From Desulfosporosinus sp. UBA4726 (GTDB lineage: Bacteria; Bacillota; Desulfitobacteriia; Desulfitobacteriales; Desulfitobacteriaceae): a stretch of 8,046 bases of DNA. The position numbers and the translations under genes were made by a program. Below are positions 1 through 5,860 of this stretch, piece by piece (positions within the stretch are counted from its first letter, which is position 1; each line of letters starts with the position of its first letter). Under the pieces are notes generated by a model. The model saw only the letters and a list, made by a program, of their open reading frames with translations. It ran no database searches and was not told the DNA's origin. The stretch spans positions 4,542 through 12,587 of the forward strand of contig DHJG01000094.1 in NCBI GenBank assembly GCA_002404215.1, read 5' to 3'.

Positions 1-1
1 A

Positions 2-580
2 GCAGCAATGCAAGACCCGGTTTTTCGTGAAATAGTCGCAATGCCACAAGCCACTCTTCCCGTAGCTGGTACAGTATATAATGTTAATGGAATGCTCGGG
101 AAATATGGGGTTGTGGGAATTAAAACCGGCTCCACATCGAAAGCTGGTGGTAACTTTGTCTCGGCAACGCCAGTAGTCATCGGGGATAAGACGCATTATA
201 TTATTGGGGTAGTGTTAGGGCAACAGAGCGTTCAATCCCTAAAAAGCGCACTGGATGAAAACGTTAAAATTTTAGAACAAGTGCGATCTCAGTTTAAATT
301 ATATCCTTTAACTCAGCCTAGTACAGGTTTTGCCCAAATTACGAGTGACTGGGGCAGTAAAAGTGATTTGAAAACCACCCAACCTGTACAAATTTTTGGC
401 TATCCTGGCATGAAAGTGTCGTTTTCAGTTAAGCTTAATAAAACGCAGTTACCAATTGCACCAGATACAAGCGTCGGAACTTTAACAATTCAATCGGGTC
501 AAGAGACCCAAACTGTTCCGCTTCAAAATACACAACAAATTAAGCCTCCTGGACCTTTATGGCGACTAATTAGATATTAA
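2..580 (+). CDS. D-alanyl-D-alanine carboxypeptidase (peptidase S11, PBP5/DacF-like), 3' part only
   Basis: The reading frame is already open at base 2, so the gene starts before the window; the ATG at 8 is an internal Met. Counting from that Met, the KTG box of the penicillin-binding/serine hydrolase fold is at residues 39-41 (GIKTGSTSKAGGNF). It forms one wall of the active site. The SxxK nucleophile and SxN motif must lie upstream, outside the window. Residues of about 85-190 form a beta-rich C-terminal domain like that of PBP5, ending in PPGPLWRLIRY, comparable to the membrane-proximal tail of these enzymes. The family trims the terminal D-Ala from peptidoglycan pentapeptides on the outer face of the membrane; sporulating Firmicutes carry several copies (DacA, DacB, DacF). 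I cannot tell which paralogue this is. The KTG box and the terminal domain make the family call secure. Confidence 0.9.
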   Translation, partial: AAMQDPVFREIVAMPQATLPVAGTVYNVNGMLGKYGVVGIKTGSTSKAGGNFVSATPVVIGDKTHYIIGVVLGQQSVQSLKSALDENVKILEQVRSQFKLYPLTQPSTGFAQITSDWGSKSDLKTTQPVQIFGYPGMKVSFSVKLNKTQLPIAPDTSVGTLTIQSGQETQTVPLQNTQQIKPPGPLWRLIRY

Positions 581-610
581 AGCCTGTAAGTTGCACGTTC
601 TCTCCTCATG

Positions 611-645
611 CAAATAGAGTAACGATTGTTTCGCTTCTCTATTTG
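611..645. other. Stem-loop after the carboxypeptidase gene
   Basis: CAAATAGAG (611-619) is a perfect inverted repeat of CTCTATTTG (637-645), and an inner CGA/TCG pair can extend it across a small internal loop. It lies 30 bases after the carboxypeptidase stop. No T-run follows on the plus strand, so it is not a classical terminator. It may stabilise the mRNA 3' end or act together with the hairpin at 728-752. Confidence 0.6.
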
Positions 646-727
646 TATGATGTCGACTACAGAACACTCCCCCATTGTGTGAACATATGATGCTTGTCTA
701 ATGATTTATTAGAGTAAAAAACAAAGA

Positions 728-752
728 AAAGGCCACTCAATGAGTGGCCTTT
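728..752 (-). terminator. Strong intrinsic terminator, mainly minus strand
   Basis: AAAGGCCACTCA (728-739) is a perfect 12-bp inverted repeat of TGAGTGGCCTTT (741-752). Read on the minus strand the hairpin is followed by UUUUCUUUGUUUUUU, an excellent U-rich tail. On the plus strand only three T residues follow, so any role for the carboxypeptidase transcript is weaker. No protein gene ends just upstream on the minus strand, so the terminator most likely ends the noncoding transcript that starts near 1381. Confidence 0.88.
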
Positions 753-766
753 AAATCTAATTAAAT

Positions 767-1202
767 CCCGCAAAGTCCCTCCAGAATTAATGGATACACA
801 GCTCGAGATTAATCTTCAACCAAGCTTAACTAAACAATTATTAACCGGATTAACATAGGTTTGTAGCGAATACACCTTACAACTAAACGAACATCACTTA
901 AATAAAAAACGTTCTGAGCAAGCAAACCAGTAAGGAAGTAAATACACTTGACTAAAACTAAAAGCAAACCAGTCAAAAACCAAGTTTAAGGTAGGGAAAC
1001 TAATCTAGACAAATCCTCCACTATTTCATTAGCTAACTTTAGGTCTAACTGGGGTCAATCTGACTACAGTCCCTTTCACATAGGGAAACGAAATTAAGGT
1101 TGTAAATCACCTAAATTCTGAACTCAATTCCCTTGATTACATACTACCAAAAAGGGGAACCTTAACTCATACCAATTGACTGACTAGGAGGAACTTTGCG
1201 GG
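767..1202 (-). other. Domain closed by a 16-bp long-range inverted repeat
   Basis: CCCGCAAAGTCCCTCC (767-782) and GGAGGAACTTTGCGGG (1187-1202) are complementary over 16 positions with one exception, 404 bases apart. No target-site duplication or open reading frame is visible, so the pair does not look like the ends of a mobile element. The simplest reading is the closing helix of an RNA domain within the minus-strand transcript. Confidence 0.75.
920..973. repeat. 12-bp direct repeat inside the candidate RNA
   Basis: AAGCAAACCAGT occurs at 920-931 and again at 962-973. On the minus strand it reads ACUGGUUUGCUU twice, 42 nt apart. The 962-973 copy contributes to the UUGACU/AGUCAA hairpin. The identical copies could be a repeated protein-binding or loop motif. 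Confidence 0.6.
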
Positions 1203-1225
1203 AAAACTTTCTTTTTAACAACAAA

Positions 1226-1246
1226 AACCACCCTTCTAGGTGGCTC
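1226..1246 (-). terminator. Hairpin with U tail inside the candidate RNA
   Basis: On the minus strand CCACC (1243-1239) pairs with GGTGG (1232-1228), extended by a G-U and an A-U pair, and is followed by UUUUUGUUGUU. It could end a short RNA of about 150 nt from the 1381 start. It could instead be an internal helix of the longer RNA, or a partial terminator giving both products. The stem is modest (7 bp with one wobble). Confidence 0.5.
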
Positions 1247-1387
1247 CAATTCTCGGAAATTCAGCATTGACTCAACTGATTGCAATGCTCAAACCTTCGA
1301 TGAATCGAAACTTTCCCTAGCACGCGACCAACAAGTTTTAACTAACTGAACCTTATGATATCAAGTGAAATAAGTGGTTATGCCTTT

Positions 1388-1415
1388 ATTATAACTAAAT
1401 CCGACCTTTTGTCAA
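1388..1415 (-). promoter_or_regulatory. Consensus sigma-A promoter for the candidate RNA
   Basis: On the minus strand, TTGACA (1415-1410) and TATAAT (1393-1388) are both perfect matches to consensus, separated by 16 bases. Transcription should start near 1381, right at the 5' hairpin of the candidate RNA. No protein gene lies downstream on this strand before the terminator at 728-752. Confidence 0.82.
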
Positions 1416-1455
1416 GTGTAAATACTGCTGAGCTTCCTTTGTAGCTATTATTACT

Positions 1456-1654
1456 TTAATATTCAGCGGGTAAAATACTCGTTCTCACGGAGACCCCATA
1501 ATCATCTCTCACTTCTATAAACGCTAAGTCTTTACAAAGGACACAAGTCCTGTTATCTATCTTTACCACGTTCTAAAGCTACAGTAAGCTCAGAGGGGCT
1601 TTTTAAAGCCACAGGAACGTTTTTTTTGCCATCCAGATGCATTGTCACCGACAT
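1456..1654 (-). pseudogene. Small CxxC protein in two overlapping frames (possible frameshifted gene)
   Basis: Two short minus-strand frames abut and read like one protein. The first starts at ATG 1654 behind AGGTAG (spacing 6). It encodes 33 residues (MSVTMHLDGKKNVPVALKSP..., ending ALERGKDR) and stops at 1553. The second is open from just after an in-frame stop, with a GTG at 1569 and no convincing ribosome site of its own. It encodes about 37 residues containing TCVLCKD and VRDDYGVSVRTSILPAEY and stops at 1456. Joined by a +1 shift near GGTAAAGATAG they would make a protein of about 65 residues with one CxxC pair. It begins 56 bases after the HD-GYP stop on the same strand, so the two could share an mRNA. 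I do not recognise the family. It could be a decayed gene, a sequencing error, a programmed frameshift or two coupled peptides. The frames are short, so chance is not excluded. Confidence 0.4.
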
Positions 1655-1710
1655 TCTTAACTACCTAGCCAGCTTAAGTGCAACTGGATATGGGTGATTG
1701 AGAAATGAGC

Positions 1711-2769
1711 TTATTCGATAATATACTCTACAAAAAGAGTCCGCTCACGGACGAGATCATACTCGATAACCCTCACTTGTTTAGGGTTTATCTCGCCGTC
1801 AAAAACACGTACTATCGGACGCGTAGGTAACCCTTTATTCTGTCCAACAATAACTCCGGTCTCTCCATTATTAAGCTTAACAGTGTATCCGGTAGGATAG
1901 GCAGCAATATATTGGAGGAAGATATGAATCAACTCCTGACGGAAACGTATCCCGGTGTTCGCCATCAGTATTTCGCAGGCTACATGTGGTAAAACTCGAG
2001 GGATTCCAGGTGAACCATGGATAAGGCAATCATAGAAGTCAGCTACGGCGACAATCTCTGCCAAAGGGTGAATAGCAGCACCTTTTAATTGTCGGGGATA
2101 ACCTTTGCCATTTGTCCATTCATGATGTTGATAAGCCATGTGGGCCGTGATAATACTGGTTTCTGTCTTTTTACGAATGAGATCATAGCCCTGCGCCGTA
2201 TGAGTGTGGTATAAATCCTTTTCTTCTTTCGTTAAAGGACCTCTTTTATTAATAACCTCTTTAGGTAAATTGACAATTCCCACATCATGGAGCAGTGCCC
2301 CTAATGCAAGCTCATTGAGTTTATCTACTGGTAAGCCCATCCCTTTGCCCAGAACGCTAGCTAATACGCAGACGTTCACTGAATGCGCATATACTCGGTT
2401 ATCTACGTTGCGCATATCCATAAGGCTAATCATTATTTCGTTTTTAAAGAGAATATCTTGCACTATATTGCTTATCAATTCTTTTAAATCTATTTCGTTA
2501 TCTCTTTTGCTTTGAATAATTTTACAAGATTTTTCAATGGCCGCTATAGCTTCTTGACGATGTTTATCCGATATAACATCCTCAATGATAATATCGCTAG
2601 TCAAATCATCATCAATGTAAATCCCACTGACACCCAACTCCTGCAAGCGAGTAATATACAGCGGTTTTAGAACCACGCCCTTACTCAGTAATATTTTACC
2701 GTTAGCGGAATAAACTTCTTTAGCTAGAATGTCCCCTTCAGTAAGGCGCTTAACACTTACTTCTCGCAC
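1711..2769 (-). CDS. HD-GYP domain protein (putative cyclic-di-GMP phosphodiesterase)
   Basis: A soluble protein of 352 residues. Residues 1-55 are an N-terminal domain of the kind often seen before HD-GYP domains (KRLTEGDILAKEVYSANGKI). A variable linker follows, then the HD-GYP domain at about 120-260. Visible motifs are H129 in YAHSVNV, H161-D162 in LLHDVG, H188/H190 in LYHTH, H215-H216 and the GYP signature at 223-225 (NGKGYP), and D244 in VADFYD. A beta-rich tail (about 290-352) follows. HD-GYP enzymes hydrolyse cyclic-di-GMP in the cytoplasm and favour motility. Departures from the usual sequence are HDVGI where HDxGK is typical, TNGKGYP with N for the common D, and FYDCLIHGSP in place of the usual YDALTS segment, so activity may be weakened. 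The start is GTG, supported by AGAGGAA about 6 bases upstream. No sensor or membrane segment is present. A candidate sigma-D promoter lies upstream, and no clear terminator follows. Confidence 0.88.
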   Translation of the reverse strand: MREVSVKRLTEGDILAKEVYSANGKILLSKGVVLKPLYITRLQELGVSGIYIDDDLTSDIIIEDVISDKHRQEAIAAIEKSCKIIQSKRDNEIDLKELISNIVQDILFKNEIMISLMDMRNVDNRVYAHSVNVCVLASVLGKGMGLPVDKLNELALGALLHDVGIVNLPKEVINKRGPLTKEEKDLYHTHTAQGYDLIRKKTETSIITAHMAYQHHEWTNGKGYPRQLKGAAIHPLAEIVAVADFYDCLIHGSPGIPRVLPHVACEILMANTGIRFRQELIHIFLQYIAAYPTGYTVKLNNGETGVIVGQNKGLPTRPIVRVFDGEINPKQVRVIEYDLVRERTLFVEYIIE

Positions 2770-2803
2770 TTTGTTTCCTCTTCTCTTCTCTTTTCAAATA
2801 AGT

Positions 2804-2830
2804 ATATCTTCGTATCTTAACAGACCTTTA
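2804..2830 (-). promoter_or_regulatory. Candidate sigma-D (sigma-28) promoter of the HD-GYP gene
   Basis: On the minus strand TAAA (2830-2827) is followed after exactly 15 bases by GAAGATAT (2811-2804). The sigma-28 consensus in Gram-positive bacteria is TAAA-N15-GCCGATAT, so 10 of 12 positions match. It lies about 35 bases before the GTG start. Flagellar-sigma control would fit a cyclic-di-GMP enzyme. A poor sigma-A alternative (TTGTCG with TACGAA) overlaps it. Confidence 0.5.
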
Positions 2831-2839
2831 CGACAAAAT

Positions 2840-3034
2840 TTAAATCTCACCTTTTAAGGCAGTACTTTTCTCAGCTTCAGCCATTTGTATAGCAACTAGG
2901 AAAGTCGTCATCCACAAAGGATTATTCCTAGAGTATCTTTGTTCGCCAAATTTCCTATTTTTCCTTCCACGAATGCCTATTTTTTTATAAAAGAGACAAA
3001 TTTAATAACCCCTCCCCAATGGTTCTATCATCAT
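2840..3034 (-). pseudogene. Possible tiny gene with an in-frame stop (10 + 53 codons)
   Basis: On the minus strand an ATG at 3034, with AAGGA just before it, opens a 10-codon peptide (MMIEPLGRGY) ending in TAA at 3004-3002. The same frame continues open for 53 codons to a stop at 2840, rich in Lys/Arg first (FYKKIGIRGRKNRKFGEQRY), then a less charged part (PLWMTTFLVAIQMAEAEKS). The longer part has no normal start before an ATG at about codon 31. Its first codon after the stop is ATT, 9 bases after a GGAGG core (3015-3011). It may be a nonsense-mutated gene of about 64 residues, a leader peptide coupled to an ATT-started gene, or chance. It sits between the lctD terminator and the candidate sigma-D promoter. 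I do not recognise the sequence. Otherwise the 2770-3122 gap also holds a 7-bp inverted repeat (2896-2902 with 2925-2931). Confidence 0.25.
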
Positions 3035-3055
3035 ATCCTTCTACTTCAATAGAAA

Positions 3056-3095
3056 ACAAAAAGGCGCTCCTTTAATATCAATTAAAGTGAGCGCC
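3056..3095 (-). terminator. Intrinsic terminator of the lctBCD operon
   Basis: GGCGCTC (3063-3069) pairs with GAGCGCC (3089-3095), and inside it CTTTAAT (3070-3076) pairs with ATTAAAG (3081-3087), leaving one bulged base and a 4-base loop. Read on the minus strand the 14-bp hairpin is followed by UUUUUGUUUUC. It lies about 28 bases after the lctD stop. Confidence 0.93.
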
Positions 3096-3122
3096 CAAAC
3101 TATTGGCGGTTCAAATCTATAG

Positions 3123-4523
3123 TTACTGACAAACTTTCCCTGGATTTAGTATATTTTTGGGATCGAATGCTAATTTTATATTTTTCATTAGCCCTACATA
3201 TTCACATCCACATTGATCTAACATATAGCCTTTTTTAGCAAATCCAATACCGTGTTCTCCTGAAACTAATCCCTCTAGTTCCTCAGATTTGCTATACATT
3301 GCGGCAAAAACCTCTGACAATTTCTTTTCCCATGCTTCGTCTGAGAGATCGTCCTTTAAGACATATACGTGTAAATTGCCATCACCAGCGTGTCCAAAGC
3401 TCCTAATTCTTACATTAAATTGCTTTTGTAACACATCAGTATATTTAATAAATTCAGCCACTTTATTTCTAGGAACAACAACGTCACATTCATCCATTTC
3501 AGTTGTAGATGCCTTCACGGCCTCAAGGAAAGCACCTCTTGCTGACCAAACTGCTTCTTTTCGTTCATCCGTATCAATGATGAAGACATCAAGGGCACCT
3601 TCTTCGAGGCAGATATTAGCTACTTTCTCGTAATCTTTTTCTATGTCTTCCGTACTGTTGCCATCAAACGTTAACAATAGATAAGCATCTGAAGAATTGT
3701 CCGGGAATTTTTTGCCCAAGAATTCTTCGGCAGCAAGAATAACTTCTCTCTGCATAAATTCAATAGCAGTGGGTGTAGCCTTTGATTTGATGATCTTGGG
3801 AACAGTACTTATCGCCATATCAAGATTTGGGAACGGTATTAACAAAGAAATCGCTTTCTTAGGTAGTGGTATAAGTTTCAATATCACTTTTGTAACGATA
3901 CCGAGAGTTCCTTCAGACCCGCAAATTAAGTCTTTAATGCTATAGCCGGAGGAATTCTTGACGACTTTTCCTCCAACATTAATGACGTCTCCGTTAGGAA
4001 GAACTACTTCAAGCCCTCTAATATAGTCTCTTGTAACTCCATACTTAACAGCTCTCATTCCACCTGCATTCGTATTGATGTTACCCGCTATGGTCGCCGA
4101 TTTTTCGCCTGGATCCGGTGGATAGAACAAATCGTATTCTTCAACATATTTGCTGATTTCCATTAAAAGCACACCTGGTTCAAGGGTTAACGTTAAGTTT
4201 TCTTCATCAATTTCAAGTATTTTATTCATCCCACACATGTTCATCATGATTCCACCGAAAACTGGCACTGATGCCCCCACTAGTCCCGTTCCCGATCCTC
4301 TAGCCACAACAGGAATAACATTTTCGTAGGCGTATTTCATGATTTTTGCCACTTCATCTGTTGAAAGAACTTCAACTAACACATCAGGCATTCTGCTTAT
4401 TCCGCCCAATTCATCATGACTGAAATCTTCATTAATAGCTTCTCCTGTAAAGACTCTATCTTTCCCTAAGAGTGACACTAAAAACTGTATATCCTTAAGA
4501 TCAATCGTCTTATAATCCTGCAT
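3123..4523 (-). CDS. lctD: FAD-linked lactate dehydrogenase subunit of an electron-confurcating complex (LctD; GlcD family)
   Basis: A protein of 466 residues. Residues of about 45-220 are the FAD-binding PCMH domain, with VVARGSGTGLVGASVPVFGG (72-91), PPDPGEKSATIAGNINTNAG (135-154) and GSEGTLGIV (202-210). The C-terminal FAD-oxidase half carries FGHAGDGNLH (376-385) and SGEHGIG (421-427), the His-rich sites that bind metal and substrate, and closes with NILNPGKV. Alone it would be annotated glycolate oxidase GlcD or D-lactate dehydrogenase. The preceding etfB and ferredoxin-etfA genes make it the LctD-like subunit that oxidises lactate to pyruvate and passes electrons to the Etf flavins. An ATG seven codons upstream (4544) is less likely to be the start because the strong Shine-Dalgarno GAGGAGGAG lies inside that stretch and points to the ATG at 4523. 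It is last in the operon, 109 bases after lctC. The stereochemistry of the lactate used cannot be read from sequence. Confidence 0.9.
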   Translation of the reverse strand: MQDYKTIDLKDIQFLVSLLGKDRVFTGEAINEDFSHDELGGISRMPDVLVEVLSTDEVAKIMKYAYENVIPVVARGSGTGLVGASVPVFGGIMMNMCGMNKILEIDEENLTLTLEPGVLLMEISKYVEEYDLFYPPDPGEKSATIAGNINTNAGGMRAVKYGVTRDYIRGLEVVLPNGDVINVGGKVVKNSSGYSIKDLICGSEGTLGIVTKVILKLIPLPKKAISLLIPFPNLDMAISTVPKIIKSKATPTAIEFMQREVILAAEEFLGKKFPDNSSDAYLLLTFDGNSTEDIEKDYEKVANICLEEGALDVFIIDTDERKEAVWSARGAFLEAVKASTTEMDECDVVVPRNKVAEFIKYTDVLQKQFNVRIRSFGHAGDGNLHVYVLKDDLSDEAWEKKLSEVFAAMYSKSEELEGLVSGEHGIGFAKKGYMLDQCGCEYVGLMKNIKLAFDPKNILNPGKVCQ

Positions 4524-4528
4524 GAAAT

Positions 4529-4537
4529 CTCCTCCTC
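4529..4537 (-). promoter_or_regulatory. Ribosome binding site fixing the lctD start
   Basis: GAGGAGGAG on the minus strand ends 5 bases before the ATG at 4523. It overlaps codons of the alternative upstream ATG (4544), which has no comparable site. This supports the shorter, 466-residue product. Confidence 0.85.
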
Positions 4538-4632
4538 GATTCATAATTTCATCTCTTTAAGGTTAGGCACATTCCAGAAAACATCTAAGGCATCTTGACT
4601 TATTATTTCCTTTCATATGCCTCACTCTAATA

Positions 4633-5841
4633 TTAACGTGCACAAATCTGAGCGTTTGAGTTTTTAATATCTTCAATTAATTGAGGAACGATCTCATAGA
4701 TATCTCCGACGATGCCATAATGAGCAACGTTAAAAATCGAAGCATTTGGGTCTTTATTGATCGCAAATATTCGCTCTGAACTATTCATTCCTGCAGCAAA
4801 CTGAACTGCTCCTGAAATACCAAGAGTAATGATAAGTTTTGGCTTAACCGTTCTACCAGAAAGACCAATTTGCTTTTTAGCATTAATCCAACCCGATTCG
4901 ACGAGGGGTCTTGTACCTGCGATTTGAGCGTCCAGAAGATCGGCTAATTCCTGAATCATGGCCATATCTTTTTCTGACTTTAAGGCTCTTCCCACAGCAA
5001 TGATAACTTCCGCATCGGATATATTTTCTTCGACTTCTTTTTTAGTAATCTTTAAAACATCTATCTTTGACGTTAACTTCGTTCTGTCTAGTTCGCATAT
5101 CGTGATCTTGCCACTTGGCTCGCATTGTTTTTCAGGAGCATTCATAACCTTATATCTTACCGTTGACATTTGTGGTCTTGTGTTAGGACAGATAATTTGG
5201 GCCATAATATTACCACCGAAAGCCGGTCGTATTTGAACGAGGTCTGTGTTTTCTTTCATTTCAAGCACTGTACAATCGGCTGTTAAACCCGTTCTAAACC
5301 TTGCAGAGACTCTTGGTGCCAATGAACGACCAATTGTTGTCGCTCCAACAAGTAAGGAAGATGGTTTGATTTTATTTACAAAGTCTTCAAAAGCTGCTGT
5401 ATAAGGTTCGATTCTGAAATCGTTCAATTCCTCGTAGTCGTAGACAAAGACTTCGTCTACTCCATAATAAAGTAATTCTTTTGCCTTTTCCGTAATATTG
5501 TGTCCAATAAATACGCAGTATACTGGAAAATTAACCACAGCTGCAAGTTCTTTTGCTTTTCCGATCAATTCCATGGTTACTGGATGTATTTCCCCTTCCA
5601 CGTGGTCAACGTAGACTCCAATACCTTTCCACAGATCCTTATCAACCTCGACAACTTTTTCTTCAATAAATTCCATAACACCTTTGGGTCCCTTTTTGAC
5701 ACATATCTTGCACATTTTGCACCCAGCATTGATTTCGATAATCCCGTTATTATTTTCTATAGCATCAAATGGACAAACATCCATTAGTTCTTGAATGTTT
5801 GACTCATTAACATTTTCTTGGTGACAAATTAACTTGCTCAT
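4633..5841 (-). CDS. lctC: Electron transfer flavoprotein alpha subunit with N-terminal [4Fe-4S] domain (LctC)
   Basis: A protein of 402 residues. Residues 1-62 are a ferredoxin-like domain with Cys23 (DVCPFDAI) and Cys41, Cys44, Cys47 (CKMCKIC). The first CxxCxxC motif of a two-cluster ferredoxin is lost and the last Cys of the second motif is Gly51. By ferredoxin logic the four remaining Cys would hold a single [4Fe-4S] cluster. Residues of about 70-250 are the EtfA N-terminal domain. Residues of about 275-402 are the FAD-binding domain, with GRALKSEKDM (284-293), SGRTVKPKLIITLGISGAVQ (328-347) and NVAHYGIVGD (371-380). Such fused EtfA proteins occur in bifurcating systems (LctC, CarE of Acetobacterium woodii), where the added cluster is thought to exchange electrons with ferredoxin. 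The ATG at 5841 is chosen because GGAGG lies 8 bases upstream; an ATG at 5868 would overlap etfB. The gap to lctB is 19 bases, so the genes are cotranscribed. Confidence 0.92.
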   Translation of the reverse strand: MSKLICHQENVNESNIQELMDVCPFDAIENNNGIIEINAGCKMCKICVKKGPKGVMEFIEEKVVEVDKDLWKGIGVYVDHVEGEIHPVTMELIGKAKELAAVVNFPVYCVFIGHNITEKAKELLYYGVDEVFVYDYEELNDFRIEPYTAAFEDFVNKIKPSSLLVGATTIGRSLAPRVSARFRTGLTADCTVLEMKENTDLVQIRPAFGGNIMAQIICPNTRPQMSTVRYKVMNAPEKQCEPSGKITICELDRTKLTSKIDVLKITKKEVEENISDAEVIIAVGRALKSEKDMAMIQELADLLDAQIAGTRPLVESGWINAKKQIGLSGRTVKPKLIITLGISGAVQFAAGMNSSERIFAINKDPNASIFNVAHYGIVGDIYEIVPQLIEDIKNSNAQICAR

Positions 5842-5849
5842 TCTGACTA

Positions 5850-5854
5850 CCTCC
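5850..5854 (-). promoter_or_regulatory. Ribosome binding site fixing the lctC start
   Basis: GGAGG on the minus strand, with 8 bases to the ATG at 5841. It lies inside the nine-codon extension that the ATG at 5868 would give. That upstream ATG overlaps the stop of lctB and has no good site of its own. Confidence 0.8.
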
Positions 5855-5860
5855 GTTTCT

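Larger units (their letters stand above)
728..1381 (-). ncRNA. Candidate large structured noncoding RNA, about 650 nt, family unknown
   Basis: Seen directly on the minus strand: a consensus sigma-A promoter, then about 650 nt with stops in all frames, then a strong terminator. In RNA order the helices are as follows. A 5' hairpin lies at 1379-1349 (AACC..UUAU with AUAA..GGUU). A three-way junction is closed by 1320-1312 with 1259-1252 and carries a UUCGAU/AUCGAA hairpin (1309-1296) and an AGCAUUG/CAAUGCU hairpin (1289-1263). A hairpin with a U tail lies at 1243-1228. A 16-bp closing stem pairs 1202-1187 with 782-767. Inside that domain are UUAAGGUU (1165-1158) with AACCUUAA (1101-1094), UUGACU/AGUCAA (976-948), and UUGUA/UACAA (882-861). 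The closing stem has one non-Watson-Crick position, which is G-U in a minus-strand RNA but A-C in a plus-strand RNA, so it supports the minus strand. I find no match from memory to tmRNA, RNase P RNA, SRP RNA, 6S RNA, or group I or II introns. Large ornate RNAs such as OLE, ROOL or GOLLD remain possible, but no OLE-associated oapA gene is next to it. The transcript ends are inferred. Confidence 0.6.

Noticed and set aside
767..1202. Insertion sequence or MITE bounded by the 16-bp inverted repeat
   Set aside because: No transposase frame, no flanking target duplication, and the arms pair with a strand-specific wobble as expected of RNA.
728..1381. tmRNA, RNase P RNA or group II intron as identity of the structured RNA
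   Set aside because: No tmRNA acceptor/TPsiC-like end, no RNase P core such as GAGGAAAGUCC, and no group II domain V or GUGYG 5' end can be seen.
728..1381. OLE RNA as identity of the structured RNA
   Set aside because: Length and host group would fit, but no oapA gene is adjacent and I cannot recall sequence motifs well enough to match. Left open for a covariance-model search.
1570..1627. Plus-strand terminator-like structure (ACGTTC...GAACGT followed by eight T residues)
   Set aside because: The loop is long, no plus-strand gene or promoter precedes it, and the T-run is explained by Lys/Asn codons of the small minus-strand protein at 1553-1654.
2204..2515. Open frame on the plus strand antisense to the HD-GYP gene
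   Set aside because: It is low-complexity (Ser/Leu/Ile-rich), lies wholly within a well-supported gene and has no family features. The same applies to the plus-strand frames at 3289-3633, 3697-3945, 4958-5236 and 5500-5787.
4563..4616. 17-codon minus-strand frame with three Cys (MKGNNKSRCLRCFLECA) between lctC and lctD
   Set aside because: Too short to separate from chance, weak ribosome site close to the ATG, and no recognised relative. It is noted only because of its CxxC spacing.
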